Shown: positions 52,276 through 63,579 of the stretch, one piece after another
How the letters are laid out: each line of letters opens with the position of its first letter
How positions within the stretch are numbered: position 1 is the stretch's first letter
Notes under the pieces: model-generated
What the model was told of the DNA's origin: nothing
The model's input: the letters and a program-made list of their open reading frames with translations, nothing else
The model's database searches: none
Made by a program: the position numbers and the translations under genes
NCBI RefSeq assembly: GCF_009763245.1
Contig: NZ_WKJZ01000001.1
Coordinates: 1,578,180 to 1,642,179 of the forward strand
Source: Pseudomonas xionganensis
GTDB taxonomy: Bacteria; Pseudomonadota; Gammaproteobacteria; Pseudomonadales; Pseudomonadaceae
Direction: 5' to 3'
Length of the DNA stretch: 64,000 bases

Positions 52276-52310
52276 ATTGGAATTATTGGTCGTTATTGGG
52301 TATTTATTGG
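52276..52310. promoter_or_regulatory. Helically phased ATTGG repeats upstream of leuA
   Basis: ATTGG (CCAAT on the minus strand) occurs four times at 52276, 52285, 52295 and 52306, that is every 9-11 bp. The region is much more AT-rich than its surroundings. Similar-face repeats could bind a cooperative regulator or bend DNA. The gap 52089-52360 holds this, the candidate leader peptide and no other gene. Confidence 0.4.
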
Positions 52311-52360
52311 GTTCTTATGCCTGGGCTTTTGGGTTTTAAGCGGGTTGATTGCGCGGCATG

Positions 52361-53185
52361 TCAGTTCTTGAACTGGCCGATAAAGATTGCCGGGTCGACG
52401 CGGACGTCGTTGAGGCTGACGTTCCAGTGCAGATGCGGGCCGGTAGCGCGGCCGGTGGCGCCGACTTTGCCGAGATGGCCGCCTCGGGGGATCTCGTCAC
52501 CCAGCTTTACGTCGATGGCCGACAGGTGGCAGAACATGCTGATCAGGCCCTGGCCGTGGTCGACAAATACCGTCTTGCCGTTAAAGAAATAGTCGCCGAT
52601 CAGAATAACCTTGCCCGCCGCCGGCGCCTTGATTGGCGTGCCGCTGTTGGCCGCAAAGTCCAGTCCGGAGTGCGGATTGCGTTCCTCGCCGTTGAAGAAG
52701 CGGCGCAGGCCGAAGGGGCTGGACAGCGGGCCGCCCACCGGTCTGTCGAACAGCAGATTGCTCGGCTGGCGGGGGCTGAACTGCTGGTAGGCGCGGGTCT
52801 GTTCGGCCAGCTCGCGCTCGATACGTTCTAGGTTGTCCGCGTTTGGGTTGACCTGTTGCAGGTTCTTGAGGGTGATGCGCTGTTCCATGTAGTGCTTGTT
52901 GCCCACCTGGAAGCTCAGGGTCTGGCTGCCACTGACGCTGATCTGTTGAGTGCCGGGTTTCACGCTCAGGGGAATGCCGACAATGGCGATCCAGCGCTGC
53001 TGATCCTCATGGATCACCAGCACCGGCTTGTTCTGATAGCGCACGCTGGGCGCGCTGGCTGCCGGCCCCAGGTCCACCACGGCCACACCGCCCGGTACGG
53101 GCTTGTTCAGCAATCGGCTGATAAAGCCTTCGGCATGGGCGGGCAGGGCGAGGCAGAGGGCAATCAAGAGGGCAAGCAGGCGCAT
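52361..53185 (-). CDS. M23-family metallopeptidase (LytM domain)
   Basis: A 274-residue secreted peptidoglycan endopeptidase-like protein. Signal peptide to about residue 19 (ALPAHA), a small N-terminal domain, then the LytM/peptidase M23 domain with zinc ligands in NPHSGLDFA and PHLHWNVS. The ATG at 53185 is chosen over upstream frame (to 53305) because it yields the signal peptide. Both catalytic motifs are intact, so it may be active rather than an EnvC-like activator. Confidence 0.93.
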   Translation of the reverse strand: MRLLALLIALCLALPAHAEGFISRLLNKPVPGGVAVVDLGPAASAPSVRYQNKPVLVIHEDQQRWIAIVGIPLSVKPGTQQISVSGSQTLSFQVGNKHYMEQRITLKNLQQVNPNADNLERIERELAEQTRAYQQFSPRQPSNLLFDRPVGGPLSSPFGLRRFFNGEERNPHSGLDFAANSGTPIKAPAAGKVILIGDYFFNGKTVFVDHGQGLISMFCHLSAIDVKLGDEIPRGGHLGKVGATGRATGPHLHWNVSLNDVRVDPAIFIGQFKN

Positions 53186-53325
53186 AGAAATTCCGTTAGC
53201 TGGGTTAAGCAGGCTCATGCTGCCGTCGCCAGAGGGTGGATATGGGGTGTCGAATTGCATAGCGCTTGTGCGCGCTAATCCCATGGGATCCAACAGGACC
53301 GCCATTGGCTTGTTCAGGCGGCATC

Positions 53326-54360
53326 TTAGCGTTTAGTGCGACGGTATTGCCCAGGCGCGATGCCGGTCATCTGGCGAAAGGCCCGGCCAAAGTTTGCGGC
53401 GTCGCTGTAGCCTAGCAGCAGCGCTATGTCGCTGACTGAGTAGCGTGCATCGCTGAGCAGGCGGCAGGCGAGTTGTTGTTTCTGGACGCTGCACAGGCTG
53501 CGAAAGCTGGTGCCGTGTTCATCCAGACGGCGGATCAATGTTCGTGGCGACATGGCCAGCGCGGCAGCAAGATCGTCCAGGCGCGGTTGGCTGATGGGAT
53601 CGCCAAGCGTGGTGAACTGATCAAAATGAGTCATGAGCCAATGCTCGGCGCGGGTCTTGATGTCCTTGGGATGGAGTAGGTTGTTGAGCGCTTCGCGGCA
53701 GCGCATCAAGGCGGCGCGGTATGTTTTCTCATCGTGCAAGGGGCAGGGTAGGCGACGCAGCCCAGCGGGTATGACGAAGGCATTGGTGTCGGCATTGAAC
53801 TCGCATCGGCCCGCGAAATAACTGGCATACAGCCCCGCATGAGGCGGCGCGGGGCAGGCAAACTGCAGAATCACCTCGCTGGCGCTGTGGCCCATTACCG
53901 CATTGACATAGCTGCTGGCGATTTGCATCAGCACCTCAATCAGCGGCAGTTCCAGCTCGCCCAAGGCATAGCGCTGAGTATCCACTCTAAAGCACAGCAG
54001 GTTGTCCTGCAGGCTGGCGCTGAAGCCGATATAGGGCGCACGTATCCGCGCAAACTGCACCAGGACATCCAGGCCTTCGCCTAAGGTCGGCGCACTGAGC
54101 GCAGCAAAACCCAGCGGTCCATGGCTGGTTATGTTGAGTTGCTGGCCGAAAACAAGCCCCCAGTCACTGCGCCCAGTCAGCGCCATCACATTGCGGAAAA
54201 TCTGCAGTTGTTGCGCCGCGCTGATATGGGTGCTGCTGGCCGGCAGGCTTTCCCCTAGGCCAGTACCGGCCAGCAGGTTGCGGGCCTGCTCCGGCCAGCG
54301 CTGGAGCAGCAGGCGGGTGTAGGTGCTGGGTGTGGGCAGTTGGTTGAGCTCGTTGTTCAT
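53326..54360 (-). CDS. AraC-family transcriptional regulator, divergent from alkB
   Basis: A 344-residue regulator: an N-terminal arabinose-binding-like domain (AraC_binding_2/Arabinose_bd type, LLAGTGLGESLPASSTHISAAQQLQIFRNVMALTGRSDWGLVFGQQ) and the C-terminal double HTH ending FGRAFRQMTGIAPGQYRRTKR. The start is ATG at 54360 (MNNELNQLP). It is divergent from alkB with 110 nt between; the proposed role is alkane-responsive control, as for AlkB-linked AraC regulators in other pseudomonads. Confidence 0.9.
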   Translation of the reverse strand: MNNELNQLPTPSTYTRLLLQRWPEQARNLLAGTGLGESLPASSTHISAAQQLQIFRNVMALTGRSDWGLVFGQQLNITSHGPLGFAALSAPTLGEGLDVLVQFARIRAPYIGFSASLQDNLLCFRVDTQRYALGELELPLIEVLMQIASSYVNAVMGHSASEVILQFACPAPPHAGLYASYFAGRCEFNADTNAFVIPAGLRRLPCPLHDEKTYRAALMRCREALNNLLHPKDIKTRAEHWLMTHFDQFTTLGDPISQPRLDDLAAALAMSPRTLIRRLDEHGTSFRSLCSVQKQQLACRLLSDARYSVSDIALLLGYSDAANFGRAFRQMTGIAPGQYRRTKR

Positions 54361-54388
54361 AGGTTGAGTATGGCGATAAATGACCATG

Positions 54389-54408
54389 ATTGCGTCATTA
54401 ACTGCAAT
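54389..54408. promoter_or_regulatory. Inverted repeat in the AraC-alkB intergenic region
   Basis: ATTGC-N10-GCAAT lies midway between the divergent genes and is a candidate site for the AraC regulator. No reliable -35/-10 was recognised. Confidence 0.35.
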
Positions 54409-54470
54409 GTAAGTGAATGCGCTGCAGCCTTAGAGTGGTGACCATCAACCACCGCCCAGAGGGCCAGTCG

Positions 54471-55679
54471 ATGCATCGGTTCACTACGCAGCACCCTGAT
54501 AAAGGGGAAATTACCTACCAAGACCGCAAGCGCTACCTTTGGCTGGTGTCATTGCTCTATCCCTTGGTCGCCCTCAGCGGCATTGGTTTGTATTACCTGA
54601 CAGACAACCAGTGGCTGTTTGTCGTGCCTTTGATTGCATCTTATATAGGCGTCAGTGTGCTTGACTGGTTGCTGGGTGAGGACCGTAACAACCCGCCCGA
54701 GGAGCTGGTGCCGCAGCTGGAGGCGGATGCGTATTACCGCTGGCTGCCCATTTTAACGGTGCCCATGCACGTGCTGGTGCTGGTGATCTTTGCCTGGTTT
54801 ATCTCCAGTCACGACCTTGGCGTGCCTGCTTTGATCATGCTGACATTGACCGCCGGTTTGTACAGCGGCCTGGGCATCAATACCGCCCATGAGCTGGGTC
54901 ACAAGAAGCCGGCGCTGGAGCGCTGGATGGCGCGCATTGCATTGGCGGTCTCGGGTTACGGGCATTTCTGTGTCGAGCATAACCGTGGTCATCACCGGCA
55001 TGTGGCCACCCCTGAAGATCCAGCCAGCTCGAAGATGGGCGAGAACATTTACCAATTTGCCTGCAAGGAAATTCCTGCGGGTTTTCGTCGCGGCTGGCAG
55101 TGTGAGAAAGAGCGCATGGAGCGCCAGGGCAAGTCGGTTTGGCACCCGAGCAACGAAGTGCTGCAATCCTATGCACTGACTCTGGTCATCCAGGGTGCGC
55201 TGATCGCGGTGTTCGGCTGGATCATGCTGCCGTTTCTGCTGGTGCAGAATTTCTTTGGCTGGTGGCAACTGACCAGTGCCAACTACATTGAACACTACGG
55301 CCTGCTGCGTCAGCGTAAAGCCAATGGTGGTTATGAGCACTGCCAGCCGTGGCACAGCTGGAATGCCGACTACATTGCCTCCAACCTGCTGCTGTTCCAG
55401 TTGGAGCGTCATTCCGATCACCACGCCAACCCGACCCGGCGCTATCAAAGCCTGCGCAGCTTTGCCGATCTGCCGACCTTGCCTATAGGCTATTTCGGCA
55501 TGTACGCCATCGCGATGCTGCCTGCGCTGTGGTACCGCGTAATGGATAAGCGCTTGCTGGCACTGCCGCATATTGCCGGTGACTTTGACAAGGTCAACAT
55601 AGCTCCCGGCCGGCGCGCCGAGCTTGAGGCCCGCTATGCAGGCGTCAGCGCCCAGCAACCTGCTGCCCAGGAGGCGTAA
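54471..55679 (+). CDS. alkB: Alkane 1-monooxygenase AlkB
   Basis: A 402-residue membrane-bound diiron hydroxylase that oxidises n-alkanes to 1-alkanols with electrons from rubredoxin. It has six membrane helices and all four histidine motifs: HELGHK (near 140), EHNRGHHRH (near 170), NYIEHYG (near 272) and LERHSDHHA (near 312). ATG at 54471 with AGAGGG upstream. It is followed by a rubredoxin gene with no gap. Confidence 0.97.
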   Translation: MHRFTTQHPDKGEITYQDRKRYLWLVSLLYPLVALSGIGLYYLTDNQWLFVVPLIASYIGVSVLDWLLGEDRNNPPEELVPQLEADAYYRWLPILTVPMHVLVLVIFAWFISSHDLGVPALIMLTLTAGLYSGLGINTAHELGHKKPALERWMARIALAVSGYGHFCVEHNRGHHRHVATPEDPASSKMGENIYQFACKEIPAGFRRGWQCEKERMERQGKSVWHPSNEVLQSYALTLVIQGALIAVFGWIMLPFLLVQNFFGWWQLTSANYIEHYGLLRQRKANGGYEHCQPWHSWNADYIASNLLLFQLERHSDHHANPTRRYQSLRSFADLPTLPIGYFGMYAIAMLPALWYRVMDKRLLALPHIAGDFDKVNIAPGRRAELEARYAGVSAQQPAAQEA

Positions 55680-55847
55680 ATGGCCAAGTACCTCTGTCCC
55701 GGTTGTGGGTATCAGTACGACGAAGCGCTCGGCGAGCCCCGCGAGGGCTTTGCCCCTGGCACCATTTTTACCGCCTTGCCCGAAGATTTTTTCTGCCCCG
55801 ATTGTGCAGTGCGGGGTAAGGACGATTTTGAGTTAGTCGAGGAGTGA
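55680..55847 (+). CDS. Rubredoxin, AlkG-like electron carrier for AlkB
   Basis: A 55-residue rubredoxin too short to be listed by size-based gene callers. Its ATG uses the last A of the alkB stop (TAA-TG), so it is translationally coupled to alkB. The iron site is C6xxC9 (CPGC) and C39xxC42 (CPDC), with the family FTALPEDFFCPDC context. The residue after the second site is Ala (CPDCAV) where most rubredoxins have Gly. It overlaps the xseA 3' end by 15 nt on the other strand. Confidence 0.93.
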   Translation: MAKYLCPGCGYQYDEALGEPREGFAPGTIFTALPEDFFCPDCAVRGKDDFELVEE

Positions 55848-57212
55848 AAAAGTAACCGGTGCCAGCTGGTTATCTTCCACGCGAACCAGCAGCTCGCCAG
55901 CGCCCAGCTTGGCTTGTAAACGCTGGCCTGGATGGGTGTCGGCGGCGTTGCGGATGGCGCGACCGCGCTCGTCCAGCAGGATGCTGTAGCCACGGCCGAG
56001 GGTGGCCAGGGGGCTGACCGCATGCAGCGTTTGCACCTGGCTGTGCAGTTGCAGGCGGCGAGCCTTTAGGCCCTCGCCCATGCTGCGTTGCAGGCGCTCG
56101 GCAAGGGCTTGCAGGCGTTGCTCCAGCAATTTCAGGTTGCGTTCCGGGTGCAGGCTATGCAGGCGAGTCTGCAGGTGATTCAGGCGTTCGCGGCGTTGCC
56201 CCAGGCTGCGCTCGAAGGCCCGGGCCAGGCGCATTTCCAGATCATCCACGCGCTGTGCCTGCTGGCGCAGGGCTTCGCCCGGGTGGCGCAGGCGTCGCTG
56301 CAGGCCGTCCAGGCGCATATGCTCACGCTCCAGGCGGTGCTGCATGCGCATCAGCAGGCGGCGCTTGAGGCTGTACAGGCGCTGCAGCAGTTCGCTGCTG
56401 TCCGGGGCCAGCAGTTCGGCGGCGGCCGAGGGGGTGGGGGCGCGTACGTCGGCAACAAAATCGGCGATGGAAACATCGGTTTCATGGCCCACCGCGCTGA
56501 CGATGGGCGTGACGCAGGCGGCAATGGCGCGCGCCACCGGCTCTTCGTTAAAGCACCAGAGGTCTTCCAGCGAGCCGCCACCGCGAGCCAGGATCAGGGC
56601 ATCGAAGCCACGGGCGTCGGCCAGGGTCAGGGCGCGGACAATCTGCGCTGTGGCTTCGCGGCCCTGCACTGCGGTGGGGATCAGGCACAGCTCGACCTGC
56701 GGAGCGCGGCGGCGGAACACGCTGATGATGTCGCGGATCACGGCACCGGTCGGCGAGCTGATAATGCCGATACGCTGCGGGTGAGGCGGCAGGGCGACTT
56801 TGCCTTCAGCTGCGAACAGCCCCTCGGCGCTGAGCTTTTCCTTCAGCGCTTCGAAGGCCAGGCGCAGCGCTCCATCGCCGGCCGGTTCCACGGCATCGAG
56901 AATCAGTTGGTAGTCGCCGCGCCCCTCGAACAGCGAAACCTTGCCACGCACCTTGACCGCCAGGCCATCGCGCAGCGCCTGGCGCACCTTGGCGGCGTTT
57001 TGCCGGAACAGCGCGCAGCGCACCTGGGCCTGGCTATCTTTAAGGGTGAAATAGATATGCCCGGACGCCGGCCTGGCCAGGTTGGATATTTCGCCTTCCA
57101 CCCAGATGCCACCGAATACATCTTCCAGCAGCAGGCGTGCGCGGTTGTTCAGCTGGCTGACGCTGAGCACTTCGCGGTCGAGGTTCAGGCGTTGGAAGGG
57201 ATCTTTGATCAT
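55833..57212 (-). CDS. xseA: Exodeoxyribonuclease VII large subunit
   Basis: A 459-residue subunit of exonuclease VII, which degrades single-stranded DNA. The N-terminal OB fold (FGGIWVEGEISNLARPASGHIYFTLKD) is followed by the catalytic domain (ARGGGSLEDLWCFNEEPVARAI and SAVGHETDVSIADFVAD) and a long coiled coil. The start is ATG at 57212 (MIKDPFQRLNLDREVLSVSQLN); an earlier ATG at 57221 is possible, and the frame extends to 57371. Confidence 0.97.
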   Translation of the reverse strand: MIKDPFQRLNLDREVLSVSQLNNRARLLLEDVFGGIWVEGEISNLARPASGHIYFTLKDSQAQVRCALFRQNAAKVRQALRDGLAVKVRGKVSLFEGRGDYQLILDAVEPAGDGALRLAFEALKEKLSAEGLFAAEGKVALPPHPQRIGIISSPTGAVIRDIISVFRRRAPQVELCLIPTAVQGREATAQIVRALTLADARGFDALILARGGGSLEDLWCFNEEPVARAIAACVTPIVSAVGHETDVSIADFVADVRAPTPSAAAELLAPDSSELLQRLYSLKRRLLMRMQHRLEREHMRLDGLQRRLRHPGEALRQQAQRVDDLEMRLARAFERSLGQRRERLNHLQTRLHSLHPERNLKLLEQRLQALAERLQRSMGEGLKARRLQLHSQVQTLHAVSPLATLGRGYSILLDERGRAIRNAADTHPGQRLQAKLGAGELLVRVEDNQLAPVTFSLLD

Positions 57213-57317
57213 GGCCGGCATAGTAAAGGCTTTGCCCGGTCGACCATAGTGGCTTGGCCTTGACCGGCGTCGTGTGGCCATTAAGCTGCGCGCCTTCAGC
57301 GCAAACCGAGTTTTGAT

Positions 57318-59430
<2,113 letters not shown>

Positions 59431-59431
<1 letters not shown>

Positions 59432-59624
59432 AAAATCGATTTGACGCTGCTGCGCTTGCGCATACTGCGTTGGAGAAAAACTCGACACTGGCTCGCCAGT
59501 GAACGTCCGAAAGGACGGCCCGGAGGGCGAACGAAGTGAGTAAATGCGTGCTTCAGCAAACTCCGCTTTCTCGTTTCTCTCCGCCTTGCCTGCCCGGCGC
59601 TCGCGACGCGGCAAATCGATTTTT
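59431..59624. repeat. Dispersed inverted-end repeat element, copy C (194 bp)
   Basis: The ends AAAAATCGATTTGACGC and GCGgCAAATCGATTTTT are inverted copies. It contains ATACTGCGTTGGAG and CAAACTCCGCTTTCTCG, core motifs shared with copies A and B. It starts at the guaB stop codon and fills most of the guaB-guaA gap, leaving about 65 nt before guaA. Confidence 0.7.
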
Positions 59625-59692
59625 GCAATGTATGAATAACGGGGCTGTTCGATCAGCCCCGTGTCATTTGTGAATACCTACGAGAGATGGCC

Positions 59693-61270
59693 ATGGCCCA
59701 CGACATCCACGCCCACCGTATCCTGATTCTGGACTTCGGTTCCCAGTACACCCAGCTGATCGCCCGCCGCGTGCGTGAGATTGGCGTCTATTGCGAACTG
59801 CACCCCTGGGATATGAGCGACGACGACATTCGCGCCTTTGCCCCGCGCGGCATCATCCTCGCCGGTGGCCCGGAGTCGGTGCACGAAGCCAATAGTCCGC
59901 GGGCGCCGCAGGCGGTGTTCGATCTGGGCGTGCCGGTGCTGGGTATCTGCTACGGCATGCAGACCATGGCCGAGCAGCTGGGCGGCAAGGTGGAAGGTTC
60001 CAACCTGCGCGAATTCGGTTACGCCCGCGTCGATGTGGTCGGCAAGAGCCAGTTGCTGGCCGGCATCGAGGATCATGTGGACGCCGACGGCGTGCTCGGT
60101 CTGGACGTGTGGATGAGCCACGGCGACAAGGTTACCCGTCTGCCGGAAGGTTTCCACATCCTGGCCAGCACCCCGAGCTGCCCGATCGCCGCCATGAGCG
60201 ACGACACCCGCCATTACTACGGTGTGCAGTTCCACCCGGAAGTGACCCACACCAAGCAGGGCGGTCGCATCCTCTCGCGCTTCGTGCTGGAGATCGCCGG
60301 CTGTGAGGCGCTGTGGACCCCGGCCAATATCGTCGAGGACGCTATTGCCCAGGTACGCGCTCAGGTGGGTGATGCCAATGTGCTGCTGGGGCTGTCCGGC
60401 GGTGTCGATTCCTCGGTGGTCGCAGCATTGCTGCACAAGGCTATCGGCGATCAGCTGACCTGCGTATTCGTCGACAATGGCCTGCTGCGCCTGCACGAAG
60501 GTGAGCAGGTGATGGCCATGTTTGCCGAGAACATGGGGGTCAAGGTGATCCGTGCCAATGCCGAGGAGCAGTTCCTGGGTAACCTGGCCGGCGAAGCCGA
60601 CCCGGAGAAGAAGCGCAAGATCATCGGTCGTACCTTTATTGACGTGTTCGATGCCGAGGCCAGCAAGCTGGAAAATATCCAGTTCCTCGCCCAGGGCACC
60701 ATTTACCCGGACGTGATCGAGTCGGCCGGGGCCAAGACCGGCAAGGCCCATGTGATCAAGTCGCACCACAACGTCGGCGGCCTGCCGGAGGAAATGAACC
60801 TCAAGCTGGTCGAGCCGCTGCGTGAACTGTTCAAGGATGAAGTGCGCCGTATCGGCCTGGAACTGGGCCTGCCCTACGACATGGTCTACCGTCACCCCTT
60901 CCCGGGTCCGGGCCTGGGCGTGCGCATCCTCGGCGAGGTGAAGAAGGAATACGCCGACCTGCTGCGTCAGGCTGACCATATCTTTATCGAGGAGCTGCGC
61001 AACTTCGACTGGTACCACAAGACCAGCCAGGCCTTTGTGGTTTTCCAGCCGGTCAAGTCGGTGGGTGTGGTCGGCGACGGCCGTCGCTACGCCTGGGTCG
61101 TCGCCCTGCGCGCCGTGGAAACCATCGACTTTATGACCGCGCGCTGGGCCCACCTGCCCTACGAGCTGCTGGAGAAGGTCAGCAACCGCATCATCAACGA
61201 GATCGAAGGCATCTCCCGCGTGACCTACGATGTGTCGAGCAAGCCGCCGGCCACGATCGAGTGGGAGTGA
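59693..61270 (+). CDS. guaA: GMP synthase (glutamine-hydrolysing)
   Basis: A 525-residue two-domain enzyme making GMP from XMP. Glutaminase: catalytic Cys in GICYGMQTM and His/Glu in [13 protein letters not shown] pyrophosphatase: P-loop [11 protein letters not shown] near residue 240; C-terminal dimerisation domain. Starts at ATG 59693 or 59687. GAGAG upstream. Confidence 0.98.
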   Translation: MAHDIHAHRILILDFGSQYTQLIARRVREIGVYCELHPWDMSDDDIRAFAPRGIILAGGPESVHEANSPRAPQAVFDLGVPVLGICYGMQTMAEQLGGKVEGSNLREFGYARVDVVGKSQLLAGIEDHVDADGVLGLDVWMSHGDKVTRLPEGFHILASTPSCPIAAMSDDTRHYYGVQFHPEVTHTKQGGRILSRFVLEIAGCEALWTPANIVEDAIAQVRAQVGDANVLLGLSGGVDSSVVAALLHKAIGDQLTCVFVDNGLLRLHEGEQVMAMFAENMGVKVIRANAEEQFLGNLAGEADPEKKRKIIGRTFIDVFDAEASKLENIQFLAQGTIYPDVIESAGAKTGKAHVIKSHHNVGGLPEEMNLKLVEPLRELFKDEVRRIGLELGLPYDMVYRHPFPGPGLGVRILGEVKKEYADLLRQADHIFIEELRNFDWYHKTSQAFVVFQPVKSVGVVGDGRRYAWVVALRAVETIDFMTARWAHLPYELLEKVSNRIINEIEGISRVTYDVSSKPPATIEWE

Positions 61271-61276
61271 TGTAGG

Positions 61277-61306
61277 CAACAAGGGCAGCGTGAGCTGCCC
61301 TTGTTG
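61277..61306 (+). terminator. Hairpin after guaA
   Basis: A perfect 13-bp stem CAACAAGGGCAGC / GCTGCCCTTGTTG with a 4-nt loop, 7 nt past the guaA stop. The following T-tract is poor (TATCTGCTG), so strength as terminator is uncertain. Confidence 0.65.
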
Positions 61307-61441
61307 TATCTGCTGCGGCATCCTGTCCGCTTTTCGGGGTCGTCAGTCCCGTTGTTTAAATGAGAAGATATTGCAATTGCGAGCCCGGCTTGGGGTCGGA
61401 TAAATATCTTCCCGGAATGCATCCGGGCCAAGGAAACGCCT

Positions 61442-62812
61442 ATGTCCTTTACCCGTAGACAAATGCTGGCTGGCCTGGCCGGTCTTGCTGTTGTCGGCCT
61501 TGGCGCGGGCGGCGTGCGCTACTGGCTGGGGCGCCCGGAAAATGTGGCGACCCATGACTATGAACTGATCGCCGCGCCGCTGGATATCGAGCTGGTGCCG
61601 GGTTATGTCACGCCGGCCTGGGCCTACGGTGGCCAGGCACCGGGTGTGGAGTTGCGCTGCCGGCAGGGCGAGCGCTTGCGCGTACGCTTCATTAACCGGC
61701 TGGACGTACCGACCACCATCCACTGGCACGGTATCCGCCTGCCACTGGAGATGGACGGTGTGCCCTATGTGTCCCAGGCACCGGTGCTGCCGGGGGAGTA
61801 CTTCGACTACAACTTCATCACCCCCGATGCTGGCAGTTTCTGGTATCACCCCCATGTCGCCAGCGCCGAGCAGCTGGGGCGTGGGCTGGTAGGCGCGCTG
61901 ATCGTCGAGGAGCGTGAACCCAGCGGTTTCAGGTATGACCACACGCTTAATCTGAAAAGCTGGCACATCGACGAGCAGGGCGCGTTCACCGAGTTCAGCG
62001 TACCGCGCGAGGCTGCGCGGGGTGGCACGTCGGGGCGCCTGAGTACGGTCAATGGCGTGCATGCGCCAACCCTGGAGTTGCCGGCCGGGCAGGTGGTGCG
62101 CCTGCGTCTGATCAATCTGGATAACACCCTGACCTATCGCCTCAACCTGCCTGGCGCGGATGCACGCATCTATGCGCTGGACGGTAATCCGGTCGAGCCT
62201 CGGCCGCTGGGCAAGGAGTACTGGCTGGGGCCGGGCATGCGTATCGAGCTGGGGCTGAAGGTGCCGGCGGCGGGTACTGAGTTGTCGCTGCGCAACGGCC
62301 CGCTGCGCCTGGCAACCCTGCGCGCGCAGGAAAGTGCCGACCGCGCAACTGATTGGCCGCCTGCGCTGCCGGCCAACCCGGTGGCCGAGCCTGACCTGGC
62401 TGTTGCCGAGACTGTGCGCTTCAACTTCGAGTGGGCCGGGGCTGTATCGGTCGGCCTGGAGCAGGGTGCGGCGCACAGCTTCTGGCAGATCAATGGCCAG
62501 GCCTGGGATATCAACGACAAGACCTGCGCCGATCGGCCGATTGCCCGCCTGCAGCTGGGCAGGAGCTATATCTTCGAGCTGCGCAACCTCAGCCAGTACC
62601 AGCATCCGATCCACCTGCACGGCATGACCTTCAAGGTGCTGGACTCCAATCGCAAGAAGGTCATTCCGTATTTCACGGACACCTACCTGCTGGGCAAGAA
62701 TGAGCGCGCGCGTGTTGCGCTGGTTGCGGATAATCCCGGGGTATGGATGTTCCACTGCCATGTGATCGACCATATGGAAACCGGCCTGATGGCATCAATC
62801 GAGGTGGTGTAG
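61442..62812 (+). CDS. Periplasmic multicopper oxidase
   Basis: A 456-residue enzyme of the laccase/CueO family. A twin-arginine-type N-terminus (TRRQMLAGLAGLAVVGL) leads to export. The copper sites are HWHG (near 94), HPHV (near 136), HPIHLHG (near 390) and HCHVIDHMETG (near 438), the complete set for types 1, 2 and 3 copper. No Met-rich insertion as in CueO is seen. The substrate is unknown; related proteins are described as metallo-oxidoreductases. It lies just downstream of guaA. Confidence 0.92.
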   Translation: MSFTRRQMLAGLAGLAVVGLGAGGVRYWLGRPENVATHDYELIAAPLDIELVPGYVTPAWAYGGQAPGVELRCRQGERLRVRFINRLDVPTTIHWHGIRLPLEMDGVPYVSQAPVLPGEYFDYNFITPDAGSFWYHPHVASAEQLGRGLVGALIVEEREPSGFRYDHTLNLKSWHIDEQGAFTEFSVPREAARGGTSGRLSTVNGVHAPTLELPAGQVVRLRLINLDNTLTYRLNLPGADARIYALDGNPVEPRPLGKEYWLGPGMRIELGLKVPAAGTELSLRNGPLRLATLRAQESADRATDWPPALPANPVAEPDLAVAETVRFNFEWAGAVSVGLEQGAAHSFWQINGQAWDINDKTCADRPIARLQLGRSYIFELRNLSQYQHPIHLHGMTFKVLDSNRKKVIPYFTDTYLLGKNERARVALVADNPGVWMFHCHVIDHMETGLMASIEVV

Positions 62813-62886
62813 GGTGGACATCGCTTTTTACATCCACCGGATTATTCGGCGGAAAACGCTTCGCGGTTTTGCACGGTGCGGCCTTC
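62809..62886. repeat. REP-like element (GTAGGGTGG type), degenerate 3' half
   Basis: GTAGGGTGGA is followed by CATCGC...ACATCCACC and GGATTATTCGGCGGAAAACG, the pattern of the 48035 repeat family. It starts at the stop codon of the multicopper oxidase; the far end is not a clean inverted copy. Confidence 0.5.
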
Positions 62887-62905
62887 CATACTGCGGGTTC
62901 AACCC

Positions 62906-63388
62906 ATGAAGAGAGTACAGATCATCGACCGCTCGCTCGACGCGCATTTCATGCGTGAGGCTCTGGCCCTGGCCGCCGAGGGCGCAGCTCTGGGCGAGGT
63001 GCCGGTCGGCGCCGTGCTGGTGCAGGATGGCGAGATCATCGGGCGTGGTTTCAACTGCCCGATTTCCACCTCTGATCCCAGCGCCCATGCCGAGATGGTG
63101 GCCATTCGTGTCGCTGCCCTGGCCGTGGATAATTACCGCCTGCCGGGCAGCACCCTGTATGTGACCCTGGAGCCGTGCAGCATGTGCGCCGGCCTGATCG
63201 TGCATAGCCGTATCCAGCGCGTGGTCTATGGCGCCACCGAGCCCAAGGCCGGGGTGGCGATCAGTCGCGGTGAGTTCTTCAGCCAGGCCTTTCTCAACCA
63301 TCGTGTGCTGGTTGAGGGGGGCGTATTGGCGGAGGAGTGTGGGGCGGTGCTCAGTGAGTTTTTCCGCGCGCGGCGCCAGGCCCGCTAG
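62906..63388 (+). CDS. tadA: tRNA-specific adenosine deaminase TadA
   Basis: A 160-residue Zn deaminase making inosine 34 in tRNA-Arg. Catalytic HAEM near residue 60 and the zinc Cys pair PCSMC near 90; it also has FMREALALAAEGAALGEVPVGAVLV. ATG at 62906 gives the canonical N-terminus. Its stop (TAG) is inside the start of repeat element B. Confidence 0.95.
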   Translation: MKRVQIIDRSLDAHFMREALALAAEGAALGEVPVGAVLVQDGEIIGRGFNCPISTSDPSAHAEMVAIRVAALAVDNYRLPGSTLYVTLEPCSMCAGLIVHSRIQRVVYGATEPKAGVAISRGEFFSQAFLNHRVLVEGGVLAEECGAVLSEFFRARRQAR

Positions 63389-63579
63389 CAGATCATTGGA
63401 AAACTACCTCGGCTTTGGCTTCCTGCGTCGCCCTACCTCCTGCGTCCATGCAGTCGTGCGTTGCTATCGCAGCGTTGAAAGCAGACTCGCCCGCTCATTT
63501 ACAGCTCGTAAACTCCGCGCTCTCGCCTGCTTTCGCCTTGCGCTAGCTGCCTCGCCTACGTTTTCCAATAGTCTGCTGG
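63385..63579. repeat. Dispersed inverted-end repeat element, copy B (195 bp)
   Basis: Ends CTAGCAGAtcATTGGAAAAC and GTTTTCCAATaGTCTGCTGG are inverted copies of about 20 bp. The core CATTTACAGCTCGTAAACTC is identical in copy A. It occupies the whole tadA-mltF gap: the first bases make the tadA stop and the last base abuts the mltF stop. Confidence 0.75.

Noticed and set aside
59640..59663. GGGGCTG/CAGCCCC hairpin before guaA as a terminator
   Set aside because: No T-run follows and it is upstream of guaA; at most a leader structure.
59678..61321. A 547-codon open frame opposite guaA
   Set aside because: Shadow of guaA codon bias; no ribosome binding site or motif.
61363..61411. GAAGATATT ... 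AAATATCTTC inverted repeat upstream of the multicopper oxidase
   Set aside because: Arms are about 30 nt apart with no promoter context recognised; cannot be distinguished from chance.
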